This document shows positions 55,690 through 64,000 of a stretch of DNA of 64,000 nucleotides, one piece after another. The DNA is from Beduini massiliensis. Lineage in GTDB: Bacteria; Bacillota_I; Bacilli_A; Erysipelotrichales; Coprobacillaceae. Position 1 is the stretch's first letter; every line of letters starts with the position of its first letter. Location: assembly GCF_000829905.1 (NCBI RefSeq), contig NZ_CDPP01000005.1, positions 558,001 to 622,000 of the forward strand. Reading direction: 5' to 3'. Position numbers and translations under genes: made by a program. The notes under the pieces are model-generated. The model did no database searches. It was not told where the DNA came from and saw nothing but the letters and a program-made list of their open reading frames with translations.

Positions 55690-55732
55690 TTTGACATCGC
55701 TCAATTTAGTGTCAAAATCCTTTGACATCGCT
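55690..55732 (-). promoter_or_regulatory. candidate operator of the XRE regulator
   Basis: The direct repeat TTTGACATCGCT occurs at 55690-55701 and 55721-55732, with an inverted TGTCAAA at 55710-55716. Three copies of the half-site in 43 bases upstream of the regulator suggest autoregulation. Confidence 0.5.
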
Positions 55733-55741
55733 TGTTTAATA

Positions 55742-55766
55742 CAATAAAAGCACTCCTATGAGTGCT
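55742..55766 (-). terminator. terminator of the DEAD-box helicase gene
   Basis: Minus strand: AGCACTC and GAGTGCT pair around a 4-base loop, followed by T4. Confidence 0.8.
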
Positions 55767-55768
55767 GA

Positions 55769-57004
55769 TTAACGGCGCTTACTGCTTTTAGAAGGACGAC
55801 GGTTTCTTGGTGAAGCCGGCGTTTTCTTTGGTGCTTTTTTCTCTTTCTTTACAGGTTGACTTAAATCTTCCATAGGATAATAAGGGTTCTCCACAACCGG
55901 AATGGATTGGTGAATAAATCTTTCGACTTCTTTAAGAAGATCCTTTTCCTGATAACAGCAGAATGTGATCGCTTCTCCGCTTGCCCCTGCACGAGCGGTA
56001 CGTCCGATACGATGCACATAGTTTTCAGCTTGTTCAGGTAAGTCAAAATTGATGACATGAGTTAAATCATCAATATCAATGCCTCTTGCCGCAATATCGG
56101 TGGCAACTAAAATGCGAGCTTTGTTATCTTTAAAATTTTGTAAAGCACGGACACGAGAATTCTGTGATTTATCCCCATGAATCGCTTCTGCCGTTATTTT
56201 TGCTTTATTAAGCTTCTTGCACAAAGTATCCGCATTACGTTTGGTACGTACAAATACGATAGCATTATAAATGCGGGGATCATCTAACAGACGAATCAAT
56301 AATTTGGTTTTATTTAATTTATCAACATAATATAAAGACTGCTGAATCTTTTCTACTGTCATATGTCCTGAACTGATCATAATACGCACTGGATCATGTA
56401 AGATTTCATTCACTAAATGTTGTATTTCATCAGGCAATGTCGCTGAAAAAAGCATTGTCTGTCTTTTAGATGGAATGAGCTTCATGATCTTGCGGATATC
56501 ACAAATAAATCCCATATCCAACATACGATCTGCTTCATCTAAAACAAAGTATTCAACATGGTGAAGATCCAACAAGCCTTGTTCATGAAGATCCCATAAA
56601 CGCCCCGGTGTCGCAATTAAGACATCGATTCCACGTTCAATTGCAGTAACCTGCTGACCTTGACGTACACCGCCATAGATAGCCGCAGATTTTAAGTTAA
56701 CATAGGGATTCAGTGATGAAAAAGTCTCATTGATCTGTATCGCTAATTCACGTGTTGGGGCTAATATCAGCGCCTTGATTGTTCGCGGATATTTGTCTGC
56801 TTCCTCACGCAAATAGAGTTTTTGTAAGATCGGTAAAGCAAACGCAGCCGTTTTGCCGGTTCCTGTCTTTGCACAGCCAAGCAGATCTTTTCCTTCTAAT
56901 AAAGGAGGGATTGCCTGTGACTGAATCGGTGATGCTTCTTCATAATTCAAATGAGCCACCGCTTTTTGCAATGGTTCGATTAATTGTAATTCATTAAATT
57001 TCAT
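55769..57004 (-). CDS. DEAD-box RNA helicase, RhlE-type
   Basis: A 411-residue helicase. The Q motif is EASPIQSQAIPP (about 23-34), Walker A CAKTGTGKTAAF (about 45-56), motif Ia PTRELAIQ, motif II DEAD (about 153-156), motif III SAT, and motif VI HRIGRTARAG (about 332-341). A basic C-terminal tail rich in Lys, Arg and Ser (KKEKKAPKKT and on) is typical. It probably remodels RNA in ribosome assembly or cold adaptation. It lies downstream of phoH, after a hairpin. Confidence 0.93.
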   Translation of the reverse strand: MKFNELQLIEPLQKAVAHLNYEEASPIQSQAIPPLLEGKDLLGCAKTGTGKTAAFALPILQKLYLREEADKYPRTIKALILAPTRELAIQINETFSSLNPYVNLKSAAIYGGVRQGQQVTAIERGIDVLIATPGRLWDLHEQGLLDLHHVEYFVLDEADRMLDMGFICDIRKIMKLIPSKRQTMLFSATLPDEIQHLVNEILHDPVRIMISSGHMTVEKIQQSLYYVDKLNKTKLLIRLLDDPRIYNAIVFVRTKRNADTLCKKLNKAKITAEAIHGDKSQNSRVRALQNFKDNKARILVATDIAARGIDIDDLTHVINFDLPEQAENYVHRIGRTARAGASGEAITFCCYQEKDLLKEVERFIHQSIPVVENPYYPMEDLSQPVKKEKKAPKKTPASPRNRRPSKSSKRR

Positions 57005-57050
57005 TTATTTCCTCTTTCTTTAAACATACAGTTTAGTATAACACAAACAA

Positions 57051-57077
57051 AAGAAAAACACTACTTTTCATAGTGTT
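57051..57077 (-). terminator. terminator of phoH
   Basis: Minus strand: AACACTA and TAGTGTT pair around a 7-base loop and are followed by T-rich sequence. It overlaps the phoH stop. Confidence 0.75.
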
Positions 57078-58035
57078 CTTCATGCGGACGGGTTTCATAA
57101 CGTTCAATAATACGCTGAACGACTGGATGACGAACAACATCCATCGCTGATAATTCAACAAATTGAATCCCCTTAACCCCGCGTAAGATTTGCGAAGCGA
57201 TCTTTAATCCTGAATGGATACCTCGCGGTAAATCAATTTGTGTAATATCTCCGGTGATGACCATTTTAGAATTAAATCCTAAACGAGTCAAAAACATTTT
57301 CATTTGGGCATCTGTAGTATTTTGAGCTTCATCCAAGATAACATAGGCATCTTCTAATGTACGTCCTCGCATATAGGCAAGCGGTGCAATTTCGATTGTT
57401 CCTTTTTCAATCAGACGCTCCGTCTGTTCCACCCCTAGCATATCATGAAGGGCATCATATAAAGGGCGCAAATATGGATCTACCTTTTCTTTTAAATCCC
57501 CTGGCAAAAAGCCTAAGCTTTCTCCTGCTTCTACTGCCGGACGAGTTAAAACAATACGCTTCACCTCATTATTCTTCAATGCCGCTACTGCAAAAACAAC
57601 TGCCAGATAAGTTTTTCCGGTTCCGGCAGGTCCGATTCCAAAAACCACGTCATTCTTTTTTAGCGCTAAGTAATATTCTTTTTGTCCGATCGTTTTAGGA
57701 TAAATTACTTTCCCGGTAATCGTTTTAGCGATGACCACATCATATAGTGCATCTAATTTTTCCAAATGATTATCCTGCTGTAGTTTTAATGCGTAGATAA
57801 TATCTCGCGATGAAATATTAAGTCCTTTCTTAGTCAATGCCAGTAAAGCAATCACTAGGCTTTCTACCTTTTGAACTACGGTGTCATCTTCACTTTGGAT
57901 GATGAGTTCATCTCCACGCAGTATAATATTTATGTCAAACTGTTTTTCAATCAATTCAAGATTCTTTTCGCCGATCCCTACTAAACGTGTAATCTGGTCG
58001 ACCGTATATTCAGTTAGTTTCAGTGTTTTGCTCAT
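57061..58035 (-). CDS. phoH: PhoH family P-loop ATPase
   Basis: A 324-residue PhoH/PhoL-type ATPase. An N-terminal KH-like region (about 1-110) precedes the P-loop GIGPAGTGKTYLAV (about 133-146) and the Walker B VILDEAQNTTD (about 231-241). Its start lies within yqfD (26-base overlap). The order yqfC-yqfD-phoH is conserved in sporulating Bacillota and often continues to ybeY; here ybeY is not next, and the helicase follows instead. Confidence 0.92.
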   Translation of the reverse strand: MSKTLKLTEYTVDQITRLVGIGEKNLELIEKQFDINIILRGDELIIQSEDDTVVQKVESLVIALLALTKKGLNISSRDIIYALKLQQDNHLEKLDALYDVVIAKTITGKVIYPKTIGQKEYYLALKKNDVVFGIGPAGTGKTYLAVVFAVAALKNNEVKRIVLTRPAVEAGESLGFLPGDLKEKVDPYLRPLYDALHDMLGVEQTERLIEKGTIEIAPLAYMRGRTLEDAYVILDEAQNTTDAQMKMFLTRLGFNSKMVITGDITQIDLPRGIHSGLKIASQILRGVKGIQFVELSAMDVVRHPVVQRIIERYETRPHEEHYEK

Positions 58036-58975
58036 TCATATCTCCCTTGCATGCTATATCTTCTATGACGGTATAATGTACCTTTAACCTTATTTTACTA
58101 TTATCAATGCTATAATGCAAAACCTTTTCTTTGTCAATCTTCGCCTCACTGCCTAATTGCTGCTGCAGTTCATTGCGGATTTGCAGCAGCAAAGTGTTAA
58201 AATCATCGGCTTCATCTTGAAGCGGCAGCTCTTTTTCAATATCATACCAAGTATATCCATACACTTTTCCCTTAGGATATACCATAATGGTTTCATCAAA
58301 TGTGGATACAATGGCATTGCTGACCAATAGATCGCCCGGCTGTACATACTGATTAATACTGCTCATGATATAACCGCTTTGAATTTGAAATTCTTTGATT
58401 ACACTTTCTTTGCATGCCACAATCGGACGGACATCTTTTTCTGCAATTTGTGATTCTTTTTTATTCGTATACTCTATATAGATAGTTTCCCCTTGTTGAT
58501 AGATATTTATCCAGTCAATATTACTTTTATAGTCATTTAACAGTTGATTTTTTAAATTGGCAATATCATCCAATGACATTTTTTTATCAAAAAAATCAAT
58601 ATGATAATCTTTCAGCTTTGCGACAATATCTTCATTCAACTGATATTGCGTACCGATGATTTTTAAATTTAATATATGCTGCTGCGTATAATAAAACACC
58701 GCGATAAAAACCGCTACACCTACTAACTTTACTTTGCTTTTTAAAAAACGTGTAATATAGTAAAGGGGACCGACACTCTTAATAAATTGTAAAGGAACGT
58801 CTAATTTTTGGAGGACATACGTGTCTTTGCGCCGTACTAAAAAACTATACGTATATGTATCGATCTTGCGCAAATGATACAGCTGCACCTTATTTTTGGT
58901 AAATAAATCAATGTAATAAGAGATATTGAGACAATCGATTTCATACACATCATAGCCCAAACCGATGCTAAGCAT
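58010..58975 (-). CDS. yqfD: YqfD family sporulation protein
   Basis: A 321-residue protein with one membrane helix (KLVGVAVFIAVFYYTQQHIL, about 84-103) and a large extracytoplasmic domain. It matches YqfD by size, position between yqfC and phoH, and style. YqfD is used in spore formation (forespore-related). The presence here suggests that the organism, or its ancestor, sporulates; no sigma factor or coat gene is in the window. It overlaps yqfC by 8 bases and phoH by 26. Confidence 0.8.
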   Translation of the reverse strand: MLSIGLGYDVYEIDCLNISYYIDLFTKNKVQLYHLRKIDTYTYSFLVRRKDTYVLQKLDVPLQFIKSVGPLYYITRFLKSKVKLVGVAVFIAVFYYTQQHILNLKIIGTQYQLNEDIVAKLKDYHIDFFDKKMSLDDIANLKNQLLNDYKSNIDWINIYQQGETIYIEYTNKKESQIAEKDVRPIVACKESVIKEFQIQSGYIMSSINQYVQPGDLLVSNAIVSTFDETIMVYPKGKVYGYTWYDIEKELPLQDEADDFNTLLLQIRNELQQQLGSEAKIDKEKVLHYSIDNSKIRLKVHYTVIEDIACKGDMNEQNTETN

Positions 58976-59165
58976 AACTAAATTTAACTTCTTTCATAAT
59001 ACCTCGAATATGGATTTCTTCTTGTGACAAATACACCACAATGAAATCATCTCCAATCAGTTTTAACATACATTTGGGCATTTTTAACAGGATACAATGT
59101 GTTTCTAATGTGATGATGCTTTCATACTGTTTTATTACGATCTTACTTTGGTCTAAATATATCAC
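58968..59165 (-). CDS. yqfC: YqfC/YabP-like sporulation protein
   Basis: A 65-residue protein of the YabP/YqfC type, with a beta-rich core (YESIITLETHCILLKMPKCM). It starts at GTG, five bases after GAGGTGA. It overlaps yqfD by 8 bases, so the pair is translated together. It is shorter than typical YqfC (about 90 residues), and the N-terminal region may be reduced. Confidence 0.7.
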   Translation of the reverse strand: MIYLDQSKIVIKQYESIITLETHCILLKMPKCMLKLIGDDFIVVYLSQEEIHIRGIMKEVKFSYA

Positions 59166-59356
59166 AATATCACCTCATGAAATTATATGAACCATTTCTA
59201 AACAAAATGCTTTAATCCTATCTTTTAATAAAAAATATCCCCTCATTTTTATATGGATGAAAGAATTAAGCTATCCCTCTTATCTTTATCTGTCATTTTA
59301 AATACTAAAAAAACGTGCCTGTCATGTGCATAATTTCAATAGCAATGATTTGTTGC

Positions 59357-59385
59357 GTGACTTTATCAAGATGAAACTATACAAT
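59357..59385 (+). promoter_or_regulatory. promoter of the second XRE/membrane regulator
   Basis: -35 GTGACT (59357-59362), 17 bases, -10 TACAAT (59380-59385). It precedes GAGGTGA and the ATG at 59404. Confidence 0.55.
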
Positions 59386-59403
59386 AGCTATGAGGTGAAA
59401 CTT

Positions 59404-60336
59404 ATGCATACTATTGGTGAAGAAATTAAAAACTTACGACAACAAAAAGGAATGACTCAACAGGAATTGGCAGACCTTTTATTTATTACCCGACAAGCGA
59501 TCTCTTCTTATGAAAATTCAAAAACAACTCCTGACCTGCAAACTCTGCAGCGTTTAGGAGACATTTTCAATACCGATCTAATTCATTCAACAACAACGGA
59601 AAAACCAATTAAAAACTATTCTGCATTGATTTATATCGGAATTATTTTCATCGCGGTCATTAATCTGCTTGTACGAATGACCTTGAAATTGCCTTTGATT
59701 GGGGAAGATATGATTATTTATATTATGCTTTTAATGGCAACAACGCTTTATTTTATATTTAACTATGTCATCAAAAATGAGGATTATACGTTAATTGCCG
59801 GGTTCGATTCTTCTTTACCTTATCATTATCCGACATTAAAAAAGATGGTTCTTTCGATACTTCATGTCGTATTGATCGATATTTTAGGATTCATGCTGTT
59901 GTTTTTGGTCTTAATTTATCTTGATGTCAATGCGAAGATCTTTCCATTGATCTTGATGATCTTTATTTTTAATTTTATCGGTTCAATCCTGCTTGTTAAT
60001 TATCGCTACAAAGATCAACTTCTCTTAAAAAAGATAGACAATGCCGGCAGTCAGATTCCTCTATTTGTCTTTTTAGGCTCTATCTTTAGTTTAGTTGGTA
60101 TGATGTGGTTTGTGATGGAACATTTCAATATTTCCAATAATACTCCTGAAGCCATGCAGCTCTTACTCATTTTATTTCCTTATCTTATTTACAATGTTGC
60201 TTGGCTGCTGATTACTGATAATAAAATGAAAAAAATCAAGGAAAAACCTTCTTCATATTTAAGAAGTATAGGGATCACCGTGATCATCAATTTACTATTA
60301 TTAGCAGCCCTTTATTTAATGGCTTCAAACTTTTAA
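59404..60336 (+). CDS. XRE-family regulator with multiple membrane helices
   Basis: A 310-residue protein. The N-terminal helix-turn-helix is MTQQELADLLFITRQAISSY (about 17-36). Seven or so hydrophobic segments follow (about residues 75-95, 100-120, 150-175, 180-200, 215-235, 250-265 and 285-305), forming a membrane sensor domain. The start is the ATG after GAGGTGAAACTT; a longer GTG-started form is rejected. It lies before the second GH1 gene but has its own promoter. The target is unknown. Confidence 0.85.
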   Translation: MHTIGEEIKNLRQQKGMTQQELADLLFITRQAISSYENSKTTPDLQTLQRLGDIFNTDLIHSTTTEKPIKNYSALIYIGIIFIAVINLLVRMTLKLPLIGEDMIIYIMLLMATTLYFIFNYVIKNEDYTLIAGFDSSLPYHYPTLKKMVLSILHVVLIDILGFMLLFLVLIYLDVNAKIFPLILMIFIFNFIGSILLVNYRYKDQLLLKKIDNAGSQIPLFVFLGSIFSLVGMMWFVMEHFNISNNTPEAMQLLLILFPYLIYNVAWLLITDNKMKKIKEKPSSYLRSIGITVIINLLLLAALYLMASNF

Positions 60337-60350
60337 CAACATTTATCTAA

Positions 60351-61844
<1,494 letters not shown>

Positions 61845-61847
61845 TTG

Positions 61848-61881
61848 AAAACCTCATTCTAATAAACAGAATGAGGTTTTA
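61848..61881. terminator. terminator between the second GH1 gene and the GyrI-like gene
   Basis: AAACCTCATTCT and AGAATGAGGTTT form a 12-bp stem with a 7-base loop, followed by T. Convergent genes could share it. Confidence 0.85.
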
Positions 61882-61894
61882 TCATGTCTAGACT

Positions 61895-62527
61895 TTATAG
61901 TTTACGAATCGGATGACGAATAATCGTCTTCATTTTAGTGACATCCGAGCGACGTCCATCAGACAAATAAATTTCATGGTGATAACGTTCATCATTAATA
62001 TCCAACACATAACCCTGTTCCTTTATATACTGATGCATCTTGTCTACGGTTTGGGGTTCATCATCATAGCTCCCTAAATGCAGACATTGTACACAACACC
62101 CTTCATCATATGTAAAGAACTTTACTTTTGAAAAATCTTTCTTCTTTTTAAATGTTGCTTGTTCTTTTGCCCATTCAACATCCTTTTCTTTCACAAATTC
62201 GGGTAAACGAATCAATGAAATCCAATGAAATTCTTCTTTATGGGCGTAATCGATGCCCTTTTTATTTTCCATCCACCAAAATCCTTCTAATGGCGGAACT
62301 ACATATTCAAAAAAGCCTTCCATTTCATATCCATTTTTATAACTCATCTTTAAAGTATAAGCAACACCATAAAGCTGTCTGATCGCCTCACTGTACATTC
62401 CCTCAGGATCATTTGGATTTCCTGTTCCTTCAACTGATAGAAACTGCATTGGTATAATATCAATAATTTGTGGCTTTATGGATGGGCGATAAAATGCTTT
62501 CTGTTCTTTTTTATAATCAAATGCCAT
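61895..62527 (-). CDS. GyrI-like small-molecule binding protein
   Basis: A 210-residue protein of the GyrI-like/SOUL-fold type. Two similar beta-alpha-beta halves are visible: QIIDIIPMQFLSVEGTGNPN near the N-terminus, and VKFFTYDEGCCVQCLHLGSY with DVTKMKTIIRHPIRKL near the C-terminus. No DNA-binding domain is present. It may bind or sequester hydrophobic ligands. AAAGGAG precedes the ATG. It is convergent to the GH1 gene. Confidence 0.8.
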   Translation of the reverse strand: MAFDYKKEQKAFYRPSIKPQIIDIIPMQFLSVEGTGNPNDPEGMYSEAIRQLYGVAYTLKMSYKNGYEMEGFFEYVVPPLEGFWWMENKKGIDYAHKEEFHWISLIRLPEFVKEKDVEWAKEQATFKKKKDFSKVKFFTYDEGCCVQCLHLGSYDDEPQTVDKMHQYIKEQGYVLDINDERYHHEIYLSDGRRSDVTKMKTIIRHPIRKL

Positions 62528-62592
62528 CGTTCATTCTCCTTTCATTTCTAATTGTATTATACCCGACATAACTTGACACCTGTCTGTCCAGT

Positions 62593-62619
62593 TAAAAAAA
62601 GAATAGGTTTCCCTATTCT
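62593..62619 (-). terminator. terminator of the M24/GNAT unit
   Basis: Minus strand: AGAATAGG and CCTATTCT pair around a short loop, followed by T7. It overlaps the end of the GNAT gene. Confidence 0.75.
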
Positions 62620-63143
62620 AAGATCAGTTGATACATACGCTCTTTTGATTCTTCTTTACTTGCTTTATTGTATCGCCCCTTGGTCATTGAAACAAGCTTC
62701 ATTCCCAGTTTTTCCATAACTTTATACGAAGCCACATTTTGATCATCACAATGAGCTATCAAACGTTTTAATCCTATCGAGATGGCGAATGTCTTCATCG
62801 TCGCCGCTGCTTCAAATGCATATCCATGGTGCCAATAATGTTTATTTAAGATCCATCCCAGTTCACCGGTCTCATGGCTTTCGTCCAAATAAAGACAAAC
62901 AGAACCGATATGCACATCCCCTAGTAAGATGGCAAACTCGTAAAAATCCGGAACTTCCTTTTCCCACTCTTTACTGACGTTTTCCAAAAAATCCCGTGTT
63001 TCTTCTTTATTTTGATTGGGAAGATGAATCATATATAACGTATTGCTTAAATCACTGCTATAAACATGGGTAGAATCTAAATAGTCAATCCCATGCGGTT
63101 TCAATACCAGACGTTCGCTTTTTATGCAAGGAACTTTCCTCAT
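62613..63143 (-). CDS. GNAT family N-acetyltransferase
   Basis: A 176-residue GNAT enzyme of the RimJ/RimL type. GELGWILNKHYWHHGYAFEA (about residues 105-124) contains the acetyl-CoA binding region and is followed by RLIAHCDDQNVASYKVMEKL. The start is the ATG one base after the stop of the M24 peptidase gene, so the two are coupled; a longer upstream start is rejected. The acceptor is unknown. Confidence 0.88.
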   Translation of the reverse strand: MRKVPCIKSERLVLKPHGIDYLDSTHVYSSDLSNTLYMIHLPNQNKEETRDFLENVSKEWEKEVPDFYEFAILLGDVHIGSVCLYLDESHETGELGWILNKHYWHHGYAFEAAATMKTFAISIGLKRLIAHCDDQNVASYKVMEKLGMKLVSMTKGRYNKASKEESKERMYQLILE

Positions 63144-63144
63144 C

Positions 63145-64000
63145 TTATTTAAACTGTGCCATATAGGCTTCAATCTCATCTGTGGTGCGAATAATATCTT
63201 TTGATAATACCACACATCCATCTTGAGTAATCAACAAATCATCTTCGATACGAATCCCAATGCTTTCTTCATCGATATAAAGTCCTGGTTCGTTAGTGAT
63301 GATGGCTCCTGGACGCAATTCCTTATTGCTGGCAATCGTCGCATCGTGCACATCAATCCCTAAATGATGAGATACCCCATGCATATAATACTTGATTAAT
63401 TCACTGTCTTCTTTAATCAAACCAATCTCTTTTAATCCATTAGCTAATACTTCTTTGCAGACATTATTTAATTCAACGGTTGTCATCCCCGGTTTTGCTG
63501 TAGCTGCAACCGTCTGATTGGCCTTTAACACAATATCATAAATTTGTTTTTGGCGCTCAGTAAACTTCCCATTGATTGGGTACGTACGTGTAATATCGGC
63601 ACAATACCCCTCATATTTCGCCCCTAAATCCAACAAGATTAATTCATTGTCTCGGCACGGTCCGCAGTTTTCCGAATAATGCAGCATCGTTCCGTTATAT
63701 CCGGCACCGGCAATCGTCGCAAAAGATGGCCCACTGGCCCCATTATAACGAATTTTATATTCAAAGTTTGCCTGTACCTGATTTTCCTGCATTCCCGGTT
63801 TTAAAGTCTGCATCACAAACTCTAAACCACTTTGTGTAATATCGATTGCTTTTTGTACCTTTTCTATTTCTTCTTCATCTTTTTGCATACGAAGCGGTGC
63901 TATAAGTGCATAGGCATTTTTAACCATGACAGACGGATAAATCTTTTTAAACTGTTCTGCCATTACCATATTATAATCTGGTAAATCTGTCGGTGAATTA
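63145..64000 (-). CDS. pepP: M24 family Xaa-Pro aminopeptidase, partial at the window edge
   Basis: The open frame runs to the end of the window (64000) with no stop, so the N-terminal creatinase-like domain is outside. The visible C-terminal pita-bread domain has all five metal ligands: Asp in LLDLGAKYEGYCADITRTYP (two aspartates), His in HGVSHHLGIDVHD, Glu in TNEPGLYI and Glu in GIRIEDDLLIT. It releases N-terminal residues before proline. An ATG at 63969 is internal to the gene. GNAT follows immediately. Confidence 0.9.
   Translation of the reverse strand, partial: NSPTDLPDYNMVMAEQFKKIYPSVMVKNAYALIAPLRMQKDEEEIEKVQKAIDITQSGLEFVMQTLKPGMQENQVQANFEYKIRYNGASGPSFATIAGAGYNGTMLHYSENCGPCRDNELILLDLGAKYEGYCADITRTYPINGKFTERQKQIYDIVLKANQTVAATAKPGMTTVELNNVCKEVLANGLKEIGLIKEDSELIKYYMHGVSHHLGIDVHDATIASNKELRPGAIITNEPGLYIDEESIGIRIEDDLLITQDGCVVLSKDIIRTTDEIEAYMAQFK

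Overview
The window looks like a chromosomal segment of a low-GC Gram-positive bacterium (Bacillota), most plausibly Erysipelotrichia-like. The evidence is strong AGGAGG-type ribosome binding sites, CcpA-type cre operators, paired GlgC/GlgD, a HisZ plus short HisG system, yqfC-yqfD-phoH sporulation-type genes, TGA used as a stop (standard code), and wall-anchored adhesins with Cna-B and InlB-type repeats. No rRNA, tRNA or CRISPR array was seen.

Layout. 0.1-2 kb: a NifU-like protein paired with a GGGtGRT-family protein. 2.2-7.9 kb (minus): a nickel/oligopeptide-type ABC transporter headed by a SAM methyltransferase. 8.2-12.2 kb (plus): a MATE exporter, then a TetR regulator and oleate hydratase. 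12.5-17 kb: an RpiR regulator, purC, a broken DUF362 gene, a tiny catabolite-controlled transcription unit, and a 6-phospho-beta-glucosidase. 17.2-31.4 kb (minus): glycogen synthesis and breakdown (glgC, glgD, glgA, an ATP-grasp enzyme; glgB, glgP, pulA; an HPr-like protein with phosphoglucomutase). 31.5-39.9 kb (minus): a CDF metal exporter and the histidine operon hisZGDBHAF-IE-J. 40.2-50.5 kb (minus): three large surface proteins, an AP2-domain protein and a serine recombinase. 50.8-64 kb: an MBL hydrolase with small membrane proteins, a second MATE exporter, two XRE/membrane regulators, a DEAD-box helicase, phoH-yqfD-yqfC, a second 6-phospho-beta-glucosidase, and a GyrI-like protein, a GNAT enzyme and an M24 peptidase that runs off the end.

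Regulation is the most interesting layer. The his operon is preceded by a 17-codon leader peptide with four consecutive histidines, followed by competing hairpins and a terminator. This is a complete-looking ribosome-mediated attenuator, in a phylum where his genes are more often T-box controlled. Three promoters have the 19-bp spacer and central dyad typical of MerR-family control, although no merR gene is in the window. Five cre-like sites sit at the glycogen, HPr and beta-glucosidase promoters and at a tiny unit encoding a 20-residue hydrophobic peptide with its own promoter and terminator.

How the genes work together: beta-glucoside phosphates are hydrolysed by two GH1 enzymes, phosphoglucomutase feeds glucose-1-phosphate to GlgC/GlgD, and GlgA and GlgB build the polymer. 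GlgP and PulA degrade it. The HPr gene is cotranscribed with phosphoglucomutase, so carbon signalling and glycogen flux are encoded side by side. The surface protein region looks like an accessory, host-interaction island.
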